A DNA stretch of 62,000 nucleotides, taken from positions 27,967,486 through 28,029,485 of the forward strand of contig CM055113.1 of NCBI GenBank assembly GCA_029204225.1. The letters run 5' to 3'. The translations under genes were made by a program, and so were the position numbers. The notes beneath the pieces were generated by a model. The model had not been told where the DNA came from and searched no databases. It saw only the letters and a program-made list of their open reading frames with translations. Within the stretch, counting starts at the first letter, position 1, and each line of letters begins with the position of its first letter. Origin of the DNA: Diphasiastrum complanatum. Taxonomy: Eukaryota; Streptophyta; Lycopodiopsida; Lycopodiales; Lycopodiaceae. Shown here in pieces: positions 35,701 through 45,455 of the stretch.

Positions 35701-36696
35701 GTTACAATCCTTCTAATTTATGTGGATGACATTATTTTAAGTGGAGGGAACAAGGAAGATATAGAAGATATCAAGAAAGCACTAAAAAAGGAATTTGAAG
35801 TGCATGATCTTGGTCTTTTGAGCTATATCTTAGGAATAGAAGTAATTAGAACTTCTCAAATCACTTTTATTTCACAAGAGAAGTATGCTATTTCTATTCT
35901 CAATAGATTTCATATGGTAGATGCAAATCCTATTGATACACCTATGGAATCACATGTAAAGCTAACTATAAGAGGTAATGAAAGATCCTTCGAGGACATT
36001 ACTCTCTATAGGAAGCTAATAGGTTCTCTTATATATCTAACCATCACAAGACCTGATTTATCTTATTGTGTTGGTAAATTAAGCCAATTCATGCAAGATC
36101 CTAGCATAGAACATTGGAAACTAGGAAAGAGGATCTTGAGATACATCTCGGGAACAAAAGATTTTGGCATTGTTTATAGAGGCTCATCACCTAACTTATT
36201 TGGTTTTTCAGATTCAGATTTTGCAGGAGACCTTATGGATAGAAAATCCATAAATGCACATGCTATTTTCATAGGTGATGGAGCTATCTCATGGATGTCG
36301 AAGAAACAAGCAACTATATCACTTTCTTCTAGTGAGGCCGAGTACAAAGCTTTGACATCATGCACAAAGGAGATGGTGTGGATCAAGAGGATGATTATGG
36401 AGCTTCATTTGCTGGATTTTTCAGAGAGTCCAATCATCTTTTGTGACAACCTTTCAGCCCAAAGTCTAGCAAGCAATCCGGTTTTCCATGCAAGGAGCAA
36501 ACATATCGAGGTGGCTTACCATTTTGTGAGAGAACAAGTGTTGGCAAAAGAGATCAAGCTTGAACATGTCCCATCAAAGGAATGTGTGGCTGATATCTTT
36601 ACCAAAGCATTGGGAAAGGACTTATTTTTCAAGCATAGAACAAGTCTTGGTGTACTTTCTAAATCTATGCTAAAACTAGTTGAAGAGGGAGTGTGA
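32746..36696 (+). CDS. Intact copia gag-pol polyprotein (1316 aa)
   Basis: This is a single open frame, the usual copia arrangement. The ATG (MATNGGYMLESNDRL) aligns with gag starts of related copies. Gag covers about residues 1-260, ending with the CCHC knuckle C245, C248, H253, C258. Protease: WWIDSGATSHM with catalytic D306. Integrase: zinc domain H439, H444, C473, C476, then D503, D565 and E601 (35 residues between the last two), followed by the FGCICYFN and GIFVGYSEVSKAYRIY blocks. Reverse transcriptase: GCKWIFKVK, QLDISNAFLNG and YVDD at 992-995. RNase H: SDSDFAGD (D1156/D1158), SSSEAEYKAL (E1197/E1199), D1234, and HARSKHIEVAYHFVRE. It would be cut by its own protease. The stop codon TGA (36694-36696) lies inside the first five bases of the 3' LTR. 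Confidence 0.95.
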   Translation: MATNGGYMLESNDRLTSLNYSTWKVRMESLLEMNELMDIVVGVEERPLAPQEQLRYDKRAKKALHMIKMNVTNELIKEVGKCTSSSEAWEALKKVYESKSTSRVLTLRRQIFSCMQKKSENGHAFVLRVKALNDELACINDGINNEELVQVILNGLLDDHANLVQSYAIQKCLPSVGDLQEVLLAEEFRLQARVGASSTSQGGEEEAMFSKGKFKGKGKSNWSKGQDQGEHSTFGKKKDRSKLKCFYCGVKGHFASDCFKKKRDQGEKQTNLTIDEGGDELLSNDAFVMSSCLLANHGDIDPWWIDSGATSHMTYHKEYFSSLMAFDGDRKVIYTANDGECAIKGIGTIPISLSTNRNIELKDVLLIPSITKNLLSVSQMLDKGFKVEFDGDACLIKKGCSIIAKGKRQGKLFKLDACVVANQVGCMANEQMSIQEVWHKRMGHLNYKALEVIAKKEVVRGLPKSLTCLNHVCEECALSKSHRLPYTRSISRSKMPFSLLHSDIHGVTTISNGGAKMYVTFIDDFSRFCWVYLLKSKDEVFDVFVKFKVAIETQFTTKIKCLRSDNGGEYISNKFKAFCDEHGIKREYTCPRTPQQNGVAERKNRTLCESAKAMRLNANLPKPFWSDALLCANFLCNRWPSVVLEGKTPFEALFGTKPNVKFLRTFGCICYFNITLDDRTKEDPSSRKGIFVGYSEVSKAYRIYVPSIKKVFTSRDVIFDEGNIPKVVSSDDGVVATNVLDDNGVDDTLDVDVEEASSSQIPRRTPRHKVKPSRLTYDGKGKQVVDGSNYAFLTSFDVPSCVDEARQEEEWIQAMDLEFEALMKNNTWRLVELPKGKSAIGCKWIFKVKTNQDGSINKLKARLVAKGYAQEHGIDYEETFAPVAKMVSIRVIISLATLYGWDLWQLDISNAFLNGDLEEEVYMEQPESYVSHSKPNHVCFLQKSLYGLKQAPRSWYARLNSFLLSQNFTMSEYDHSLYFRISANDVTILLIYVDDIILSGGNKEDIEDIKKALKKEFEVHDLGLLSYILGIEVIRTSQITFISQEKYAISILNRFHMVDANPIDTPMESHVKLTIRGNERSFEDITLYRKLIGSLIYLTITRPDLSYCVGKLSQFMQDPSIEHWKLGKRILRYISGTKDFGIVYRGSSPNLFGFSDSDFAGDLMDRKSINAHAIFIGDGAISWMSKKQATISLSSSEAEYKALTSCTKEMVWIKRMIMELHLLDFSESPIIFCDNLSAQSLASNPVFHARSKHIEVAYHFVREQVLAKEIKLEHVPSKECVADIFTKALGKDLFFKHRTSLGVLSKSMLKLVEEGV
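36683..36691 (+). promoter_or_regulatory. Polypurine tract of element A
   Basis: AAGAGGGAG immediately before the 3' LTR is the plus-strand primer. It is also coding, as the last codons of the polyprotein. Confidence 0.85.
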
Positions 36697-37344
36697 AAAA
36701 TTGTCAACTAGTAGTATTTTCCTAACTTGAGATTTTGTAGGCCTATGGCCAAATAAAAGTTAGAGATAGGTTCATACATGTATGTAGAGGCCCAAAGTAT
36801 GTGTACACTACTTTTGAGGTCACATTAATTAGAGGAGGTCGAGTGTGGAGCTCTTCTATTGGCTCATAATTTGGTGCATTCCTATTTGACCAAATTTCTA
36901 GGTATATGGGTGAATCCTATTGGACCCCAATTTTAGCCTATCATAAGACAAGTGGCCAAGAGGCACTATGGCTGCTATAAATAGCCATCTCCACGAGTAT
37001 GTACACATCTCATTTTCATTCTATTGAATGAATGTTATGCTCTTTGAAGGTCCATCTTCTTCTCTCTCACTTTTTTGTTCATATCTTGCATTCTAGCCAC
37101 TAGAATTGTGATTTCTTTGTTGCTATGGCTTCACACGTGTGAAATGCAGGTTGTAGGCTCTGAAGTACGGACAGGGACAGCAAGTTTCTGTTTGTGGAAG
37201 CTTATGATCAGATTTTGATGTTTAGTTGATGTTTAGTATGCTTAACATCACAATTTCTATCATTTTTTCAATCTAGATGTGCATAACTTCCATGGCCAAG
37301 ATCTTTATGAAACTTTAGCATCTTTTGGATCTGAGTTTTTCACA
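36692..37344 (+). repeat. 3' LTR of element A
   Basis: 653 bp, no difference from the 5' LTR found by eye. It is followed by the target duplication CTTAC. CACACGTGTG lies at 37132-37141. Confidence 0.95.
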
Positions 37345-37803
37345 CTTACCAATAAGATCTCCCTTGCCTTGAAGAAATTGTCTCTCAATTTGCTCCATAT
37401 AGTCTTCTCCAACCAACCTTTTGCCATCTTGATCATGAGTGATCAATTCATAATCATAGAATCCTTTGAGTTGATGAAGAGATGTGAGATCCATGCCTTG
37501 GATATTCCCAAGAACCAATATTCCATTGCTCTTTCCTTCACAAGACTCCCTCTTAATGATTGCATCATAAGAAGTAGAAATCTCAAAGACATTAGAAGCC
37601 ATGAAAAAAATGATTAGTACCTTCAACATAAGGATGATTGAAGTACTCTCTTTTTTCAAACAAGAAATTTTACTCAATGATTTAGGTAATTACTCATATG
37701 ATAATGATTCTTCCTCACTATCATTGACAATCACATCATTCAGAGTACATCCTACTTTGGATACTTCACATACTTCTTGTAAAAATCGCCTTATGAAGAT
37801 CTG
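37345..37803 (-). pseudogene. Unidentified ORF split by element A, 5' half
   Basis: The minus-strand ATG at 37600-37602 opens MASNVFEISTSYDAIIKRES and continues through NIQGMDLTSLHQLKGFYDYE and GEDYMEQIERQFLQGKGD to the insertion point. The same frame is also protein-like upstream (CEVSKVGCTLNDVIVNDSEE at about 37700-37770) apart from one stop near 37690, so the true start may be further out or in another exon. There is no retroelement motif and I do not recognise the family. The flanking remainder is at 31296-31483. Confidence 0.5.
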
Positions 37804-38245
37804 ACTAGATCATTTTGCAAAACAACCAAAAGAACACCTGTGGATCAAAACCACCATCCAGACCTAGATCCCTCCTAAAGTTTCCTCCTAGATCCAACCC
37901 CCAAGCTATAGTGAAGAACACAAGAGAGGGGAGGAGAAACTGGCTCAAGAATCTGAATTCACAATAGGATGATGGGCGAGTTTCCAATAGACATATTCTC
38001 CTCGAGAGAGAGAGAATATTTCCCCTAGGATCCCCCTGCAACCTAAATTGAGTTATTGACCTCCTATTCTTGCATTAAAGCAGTCTTCACCATGGCATGT
38101 GCTCCTATGTCCAATTATAGGTCTGGGCCCTCATATGATTATTAATGATTTAATACGACTATGTCCGAAATGACGAAGCATAACTAATAACCACATACAA
38201 CTGGAGTGACCAGCTATCCACGTCAAAAATTATTTGTTCTAAGAT

Positions 38246-40020
38246 TTTGAAGAGGGCTAGGTAGGGCACCTAGACCTGTGTGGACACATTTGGTTTGATC
38301 ATATCTTGCTAGTTTGACCAAAAAATTCAAGAAGAGGCTTGCCAATGTCATCTATTTGAGATCTACTCATCATTTTGAGGTCATAGACACTTTCTTTCAT
38401 ACAATAGTTTGACCCAAAATTTTCCTATACTCCATCAATTGATGAGAGGTTGATCTAGTCTGAGAGATATTGGTAGAGCTAGTGAGACCATACTTCATCA
38501 ATTGAGGTGAGAGTGATCTAGATTAAGAGAGATTGGAAAAACTAGTGAGGTCCATATCTCACTTTGTTGCAAGATCCTGCATAGGAGTTGGTAGTACACC
38601 TTTCAAGGATGCTATAGTGAGAGAGAAGCAAAATTTATTGTCTCATTACAAGGAGTCTTCACTAATTTTGATGGCATTCATGGGTTCCTACCTATTGGAA
38701 TCTAGTGAAAGACTATCTACCTCCAACTATTCTATTTGGAAGGTTAGAATGGAGTCAATCTTGATACTCCAAGATGTGATGGACTTTGTACTTGGGATTG
38801 AGAAGGAGCCTTCAGTCCTTCTAAAGTACAAAAGTACAAGAAGAGATCTAGGATGGCTCTCCACCTTATCAAGATGAATGTTTCTAATGAGATTTTGAGA
38901 GAGATTGGCTCATGTACCACATCCAAGGAGGCTTGGGACACATTGAAATCCATCCATGAGGCATGGAACACATCAAGGTCGCTCACACTAAGGAGTCAAA
39001 TTTTTCAAAGCTTCCAAAGGAGTGAAGAGAGTGCCTCAAATTATGTTTTGAGAGTCAAAGATCTTCATAGAGAGCTTGCTTGCATAGGAGACAACCTCAA
39101 TTCAAAGGAGCTAGTGAAAGTGATCCTAAATGGATTGAAAGAAGAGTTTGACAACCTTGTACAATCTTATGCAATCAAGGTAGAGCTTCCAATCTTGGAG
39201 GCACTACAAGGAGTTCTCATTTCGGAAGAGCATTGGCAAGAGAACAAGCAATTGAGGATCAACCAACTTTCTTTGAAGGATGATGGAGTGGTGAAGGCAT
39301 ACTTCACAAAGGACAAGCCAAGATGAAGGGACAAAGAGCTATATCAACATTTGAAGAAGGAAAATTCAAAGGAGGAGAGTGATGAGAATTCATCACACAC
39401 ATCAACAAGTTGCAAATCCAACAAAAAGTGCTTCTTTTGTGGTAAGAAGGGGCATTTTGCTTCTAATTGTTTAAGAAGAAAGAGTTTTTCAAAAAGTGAA
39501 GGTGAGATAGAAGGGAGTTATGAAGAAGTTTCTCTTATGATGTCTATGAACTCCTCTTCTAGTTTTCAAGTTCAAAATTCATGGTGGATAGATAGTGGAT
39601 CTAGTTCTCACATGATTAGTTCAAGAATATCTTTCACCTTCTCTTGCACCTTACAATGGTTCTAAAAAGTTCATATTCTTTCCTATTGATGGTGAATACA
39701 AGATAGAAGGAATTGGTAGTATACCAATTTGTGTTGATTCCACTATGATTCTCAAAGATGTACTTTATGTGCCTAATCTCACTATGAATGTCGTTAGTGT
39801 TGGCAAGATGCTAGATGATGGTTTCCAAGTTGATTTTGGAAAAGATGCTTGCTTGGTTAAAAGGGATGGTGATGTGGTTGCAAGTGGGACTAGATGTGGT
39901 ATTCTTTTCAAGAATGATGCTAATCCTTGTGGAAGTGTGGCCAAGAGGAGCTTGGATCATCTCAAGGAGGAGAAGGCAAGTGATCTACCTCAACCTATGA
40001 ACCATGTCCATTTCCCATGG
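38246..40020 (+). mobile_element. Truncated copia copy G (leader, gag, protease)
   Basis: The leader from 38246 (GAGGGCTAGGTAGGGCACCT) matches the leader of element C at about 20420. Gag starts near 38673 (MAFMGSYLLESSERLS) and is broken by a shift near 38820 and a stop at 39326. The zinc knuckle CFFCGKKGHFASNC lies at about 39430-39470. The protease site WWIDSGSSSHM (Gly-Ser in place of Gly-Ala) is at about 39582. A last open piece (39745-40026) covers the linker up to the start of integrase, where copia similarity ends. It has no LTR, integrase or polymerase. Confidence 0.8.
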
Positions 40021-40317
40021 GCTTGATTTAGATGCACAGACTATTTGAACTTTGTGTTACAATTTTTTCTTTGCGAGAGTGTCGACGAGCAGAAGATGCC
40101 TATTTCATCATATAATAAAATCCAGTACATTTTATTGGCCTTGCCTTGCAAAGGCAATACTATAGGTTCAGGTCAGTCATTGGAGTTTGTAACAAAGAGA
40201 AAGTTAAAGCATATTATGTGGTTGTTGTCTTAAATAGTATCAAATATGGTCAAAGCTCAAATATTGTGTTCTGTTTTGTTTTTTAATGAGAAACTAAGAT
40301 TCAGAGATTTTTTTCAT

Positions 40318-40505
40318 CGTGAATGTTTTGAATAGTGATCATGAATATTGTGAATATTGATCATGAACATTGCAAATACAAATCATGAATACTGATGTGA
40401 AATTGTGAATATTGAGAAACATATATTATGAGATTCGTGAATGTTGTAAATACGTGTTGCTAATATTGATCATGAATATTGATTTTGAATATTCTTAAAT
40501 ACTAA
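40318..40505. repeat. Imperfect AT-rich repeats of GAATATTG / TGATCATGAA
   Basis: Many copies of GTGAATATTG, GATCATGAAT and related words follow one another with variable spacing. It is low-complexity DNA, not coding. Confidence 0.65.
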
Positions 40506-40665
40506 AATACTCTACAACGTATTTGTGATTAATATGGACTTTCATAAATACAAATTATGTAAGAACTTTGATCCGAGAAATGTTTATAACTTATACCTCA
40601 AGTCTTTGCTTATAAATTTATTCTAGACTTGATTTCTGCATAATTAGCTTAAGGATACTTTGAAC

Positions 40666-41281
40666 CATAAAACGCGTTTCTGAGAAATGTGTTTCTATAT
40701 CCAGAATCGTTAATTTTTTTTTTTTTTCGAAAAATAGCTTATGGCTGAAATTTTTTTTAGGGGATCAATGGTCAAACTAGTGTTTTGCCTCTCAAAAGTG
40801 CAGTAGATGGCACACAAACATATCTTATTTTCAATAGCTATTTGGTTGTTATTTGCTCTGGTTTTCAATAAATGCTCAGGGGGTTCGGGGGGCGGTAGCC
40901 CCCCGATGGGGGGCTTGTGGGGCAATGCCCCCCGACGATAAGGGCTCTTCATGATTTGGCCTTCCAACTACTCCCTGAGCGAAAACACACTTACTGGGAC
41001 CATCTGTGATCGTAACGAACAAGCTAGAGGTTAGTTTTGAATTTTTATCCTTGACAGAACCCAACATGGATTAATGCACCTGAACTGGACCATCTTGCAC
41101 CCGAAACAGTCGGCAAATTACACAATAACTATGCTCTTAATTAGAGCTTTCATCTGATACCCATATTGCCTAAAAAAAAAAAACTCTTTTGGAATTTTTT
41201 TTAAAATCTCAGAAATGCATTTCTTAACCGCGTTTCTGAACGCAATTCTAAAACGCATTTCAGAAACGCTGGACATCTATG
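40666..41281. mobile_element. hAT-like non-autonomous element 2
   Basis: 616 bp with perfect 8-bp flanking direct repeats CTTTGAAC (40658-40665 and 41282-41289), the hAT-type target duplication. The ends are inverted: CATAAAACGCGTTTCTGA at the left, and TCAGAAACGCTGGACATCTATG at the right (the latter in two parts, joined at 41270/41271). ACGCGTTTCTGA-like words are repeated within both subterminal regions. The interior holds a GC-rich hairpin (40877-40940). No transposase frame is present. It shares terminal CATA...TATG and a target starting CTTT with the element at 4004-4437. Confidence 0.75.
40877..40940. repeat. G/C-rich hairpin block inside hAT-like element 2
   Basis: GGGGGGCGGTAGCCCCCC forms a near-perfect stem, followed by GGGGGGCTTGTGGGGCAATG and CCCCCCGACG, which can pair in alternative ways. 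Several runs of four or more G could also allow a G-quadruplex. Confidence 0.7.
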
Positions 41282-41289
41282 CTTTGAAC

Positions 41290-44200
41290 GGATTAAAATT
41301 GTTTCAACTTCTGTAACTTCACATTTTGTCTTAAATTGTCTTTCACTTTTACCTTGAACTTGATTTGATCTATTAAGTTGAAAAAAAAAACCAATTTTTG
41401 CTCAAATTTTAGCTTATCAATTTGTAACTTTTAAATCCATATTCAAAAATTACAAAAACTTAATATCCACTTTTAAATAATACAATATACAAGCTAGTCA
41501 AGATCATGCGCATTTTACAAAATCAAAATATCAGTTCATTGCACAAATTTGCCACACTTTCCCAACTTTTATTTTCAGCTTTTTATTTTCATCTAACGTT
41601 GCAAATGCCAAAACAAAATCTTCAACTTTCAAGATTTTCATATTATGACATGCCAAAAAAATTAAATATCTAACACCTCACCTATATTCCTGACAACATA
41701 ATTATGATTATTACCAAATCCCATAACTCATAACCAAAACATAAACCCATTACATAAACTACTAAAAATTACAAATCTTATCAATTTCTTAAAAAATAAA
41801 TTCACATATTTCAAAATCATTACATACACTAATTGCACAAAATCATTTATCTAGGCTCTTCTCATGGGGCAAAATGCCCAAAATATTTTTTCAACAAGAC
41901 TCAAATTGTTATACAAAGTCATATAACAAAGTCATCCTTTTAATTAGGATTTTAATTGATTTAAACTTTGGGCCATTGTTTGGAAAAGCCAACAAGTACA
42001 AGAATGGAATCAACATCTTTCTCTAAAAAACAACTTTGCACAAAACTTATAATAAATGGACTTTTGAAATAAATAACAAATATTACAGATCTCATCTAAC
42101 ATTCAAATGTCTGTTAAAAACTTACAACAAACTACTATCCAAAATTTGAAACTACAAATTAATTACACAAAATAATTTATCACAATATAAAAAACACTTT
42201 AAACAAATTCTAAAATTTTAGGATTCATGCTATTAACACGGTAGGCCTTTGTGGTACAATACCACATCATTCTTGTTTATTGATGAATCCAAATGACTCA
42301 CAAATCATGCGTCTTACAAGCAACATAACTCAAAAGTTTCCAGTGAATTCTCTTCACATTGTCTGTTTTACCAATTAACTTTTCACATGAGTAATTCAAT
42401 CACTCAAGTTAATTCCAATGATTCAAAAATCTCAAATGTCCAGGTGTAGATCCTAATAAAACTAGTATGGACCACATTTAGATCCTTATCAAAATTATTT
42501 CTATGTTAACAAATAAATCTTCCATAACAAGATCTGTTAACTCTGCAAGTAATTGTCAAACACAATACTTGATTATGTGTCTATGTTATTTGGAAAATCT
42601 CTAAGACTGAGAACACATCTCCTCTCATGAGTTTTCCAATCCAACTTACCTCTTACCACCAAATTTCTCCCTACTAATCAACCCCTTCATTGATCCTAGC
42701 ATTCAAGCTAAGATCAGGTCAATTCAATACAGAGATTCTATGACCTAACAAGATGGGATTAGTAACTTTCAATCTCTCTTTGTACTACTTATAATGATTT
42801 CAAGTTTCAAACCACCTCTAGTACCAGATTGTTCCACATAATCTCTTATCCGAAAAGTTCCAGTAGTTGTATCTCACTTTAGAGTTGTTTTTCAAATATA
42901 GCTTCCATCTTTGCAAACTGCTTATAAAACCCATGTTGTAATAGAACCGATTGGGTAAACAAGATGAATTATCATGAGAAGCTTTGCATTATGTAGGGCA
43001 TTTGAATAATTAGAATTAAAAAAAAACAAAGATTGTACTTTAGAAGAATTAAAAAGTAAAAAAAAAAAAACTCACCTACAAGTGCCACCTAAGCTTTTAG
43101 CAAATCATCTCAATAGCTAAAAAGAGCAAGATTTGTACGTCGTATTATGGAATCATGAGTCCAAAGCTAAATTTGTCCATGATGTTACTAGTAGTTTTAT
43201 TTGACACTTTACTTTTCCTTTGTCCATCAACAACGCTATCTTCAAGGGGGTAAAATGGTAAAAGGGGATGAAAAAATGGTGGTGACGGAAGGTAAGATGA
43301 AGTGCATGATTGTCCTTTTTGGATACTTTAGCCTATTATGCGCTCTCGCTGATAGTTGTCACAATGCAGCAATAAACCTAAGTGGTGTAGAGTTATATAC
43401 CGCTCATTTTTTCACCATTCTATCTTCCTCACCATTTGATCACTTGGGGCCCCTACATTGTCTCCACACTATAAAGTGTAGAATACGCTAATCTGCCGTC
43501 CTGTTCTCGTCTCTAGGAGCTATCTCTTCCTTCACCCTGCTCTTATGTGATCTAGGATGAATGAGACTCCTATGGGAGGAAAGATGAATGGGACAACACT
43601 ACGAGTAACTTAGTCACTTTTGAGAATCCAAAGAATATATAAAAATATTTGACCTTATTGGATGAGAGTGGGCCCTTAGTTGCACCCTAGGCCAAGAGTA
43701 TCCACTAAAGGTCTCGTCCTTGCTTAGAATAGCTTTTGCGCGTAGATAGATTCGGTGCTCTTTTCCCTGCTGGCTTGGCTCGATCCTCGATAAATGCTCG
43801 CATTTTATCAGTCTTCTGCGCGTATCAAGATTCAATATTCTGGTATTAGTAACGGGATGTGGGTCACTCAATCACTGGCTGCGTCTTTTCCTGACACCTT
43901 GGGAGGACACCTAGTGAACAACCCCACTGCATCTTGCAAGGCATCGCCCACTTTGGATCTGTTGATCAGTAGCCAACCCCATACTAGGTACTTGGGTAGT
44001 TTGCGGGATATAATGCCTCCATGCTTCATAGCAGCTTACAGGGATCATCTTTTGATCTACACGTTTTTCTTCTATCTTTTCATTTCCTGCAATATGAAGC
44101 CTGATCTTATAATGCTTTGAGTTCACGACCTTTTGATCTAGTGCAGCAGTATAGAACCTGATTTGACAGATGCCTGCAAGATAAGCCTTTGTCTGGTAGC

Positions 44201-44418
44201 TAATGAACTGTATAGATGTGTTCCTTACACTCTCATGATGTCTCTCTAGTTAATACCGAACTGGGTGTGCCTTACCTTGACACTAATCCCGATCTACATA
44301 ATGATCATTTAGCTCATAACCGGTTACTGTTCTTATTAATGGTCTATTTCTATTTTATATTCTCTGAAAGTTGGTGAGTTTGGCACTTTGAACGCGGTCA
44401 CAGAGCAGATTTGACAGA
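41290..44418. other. Intergenic, no gene recognised
   Basis: 41.3-43.1 kb is very AT-rich with no open frame of interest. 43.2-44.4 kb is less AT-rich and probably holds the promoter and 5' untranslated region of the DUF599 gene. Short frames there (43201-43491 plus, 43614-43871 minus) show no family resemblance. No convincing TATA box was found close to the ATG. Confidence 0.4.
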
Positions 44419-45455
44419 ATGTCGTGGAATAAAAGTTACCTAGATGCCATCCTTGTACCCATTGGATTTGGTTTTCTGCTTTCTTATCACGTATACCATC
44501 ACGTTCAGATTAAAATCAACCCCTTACAAACGATCATAGGCATCAACAATCTCGGAAAAAGGGCCTGGGTGCGATGCATCATGCAGGTAAGCATAAATGT
44601 CTACTGTATCTGTTGTCCCCAGTTGCTACAGTCTACGTGCATGCAAACGTGGAGGTAATAGAAGTGCTTATTGCAATTATGTCTTTGATCCAAGCAATTC
44701 ACAACCACGCTGATTGTCTTATTCACAATCTCTACGAAAAAACTACCAACGAGCTGCATGCAGATTTCAACTTCCTGCTCACTTCGGTGTACACATTACG
44801 TCCTTGCAGCGCTTTTCACTGCTTCTTGGTCAGATCCACTGTTAGATTTTTTTTAATCTGTTTTAGCCTCTGATGAAACTGTTTTGTGCTCTAATGATAG
44901 AATAACGACCAAAGAAACGTACTGGCAGTTCAAACTCTGCGAAATTCTATCATGGGCTCGACTTTGATGGCAACAGCCGCCATCCTCTTGAGTACAGGTT
45001 TGGCAGCCTTCCTCAGCACCACTACCGAGAGCATCAACGCCACAGTTCAGACATCTATCTACGGGGACAAAGGCTCAATTTTGGTCCCACTGAAATTTCT
45101 GTCGATCCTATTCTGCTTCCTGTTTTCCTTCATCTGCTACATGCAGTCCATAAGATTTATAAACTATGTCAACTACCTCATCAATGTTCCACTTCTTGAT
45201 TCCACCACAAAGTGGTCACCAGAATTTGTGGGCGATGTGCTTGTAAGGGGTGGCACATATCACTCCATCGGAACACGAAGCTTTTATACTGCTTTTGCTC
45301 TCATGCTGTGGATCTTCGGGCCCATTCCTGCAGCTATTACAGCAGTGGCGCTTATACCATTCTTCTATCATCTGGATTTCGTAAAAGTGAAACCAAGTCG
45401 ACGCAAGGATATAGATGATCTAGAGGCAAGTTGTAAGACTCTTACGCGAAATTGA
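44419..45455 (+). CDS. DUF599 family membrane protein, two exons
   Basis: Exon 1 is 44419-44586 (56 codons, ending at ATGCAG|GTAAGC). Exon 2 is 44901-45455 (after GATAG). The phase-0 intron of 314 bp gives a 240-residue protein. Exon 2 opens NNDQRNVLAVQTLRNSIMGS, the block that continues the family's N-terminal part in plant DUF599 proteins, which supports the join. Four hydrophobic segments fit membrane spans at about 8-27, 73-94, 112-136 and 186-212. Typical motifs are YLDAILVPIGF at the start, SIRFINYVNYLIN (139-151) and LMLWIFGP (190-197). The C-terminus is short and charged. The family is widespread in plants and bacteria, with unknown biochemical function. No start or splice anomaly is seen and it appears intact. 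Confidence 0.9.
44587..44900 (+). other. Intron of the DUF599 gene
   Basis: GTAAGC donor and GATAG acceptor, 314 bp, T-rich before the acceptor. Frame is kept exactly across the join. Confidence 0.88.

Larger units (their letters stand above)
31484..37344 (+). mobile_element. Complete, very recent Ty1/copia retrotransposon (element A)
   Basis: 5861 bp. The 653-bp LTRs (31484-32136 and 36692-37344) start TGTGAAAAATTG, end TTTTTCACA and look identical throughout by eye. The flanks carry the 5-bp direct repeat CTTAC (31479-31483 and 37345-37349), the size expected for copia integration. The primer site TGGTATCAGAGC follows the 5' LTR directly, and a polypurine tract AAGAGGGAG (36683-36691) precedes the 3' LTR. 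One uninterrupted gag-pol frame fills the interior with every catalytic residue present. By structure it is autonomous and recently mobile. Expression cannot be judged from sequence. Confidence 0.95.

Noticed and set aside
31484-37344. Idea that element A carries an extra envelope-like or cargo gene
   Set aside because: The polyprotein runs to within five bases of the 3' LTR, and the 600-bp leader has no open frame of note. There is no room for cargo.
40318-40505. Regularly spaced GAATATTG / GATCATGAA words, considered as a CRISPR-like or satellite array
   Set aside because: Units vary in length and sequence and there are no conserved repeats with unique spacers. It is low-complexity AT-rich DNA in a plant genome.
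43201-43491. 96-codon plus-strand frame upstream of the DUF599 gene
   Set aside because: It starts at a non-ATG codon, shows no family motif and has no splice partner. It is more likely untranslated or promoter DNA.
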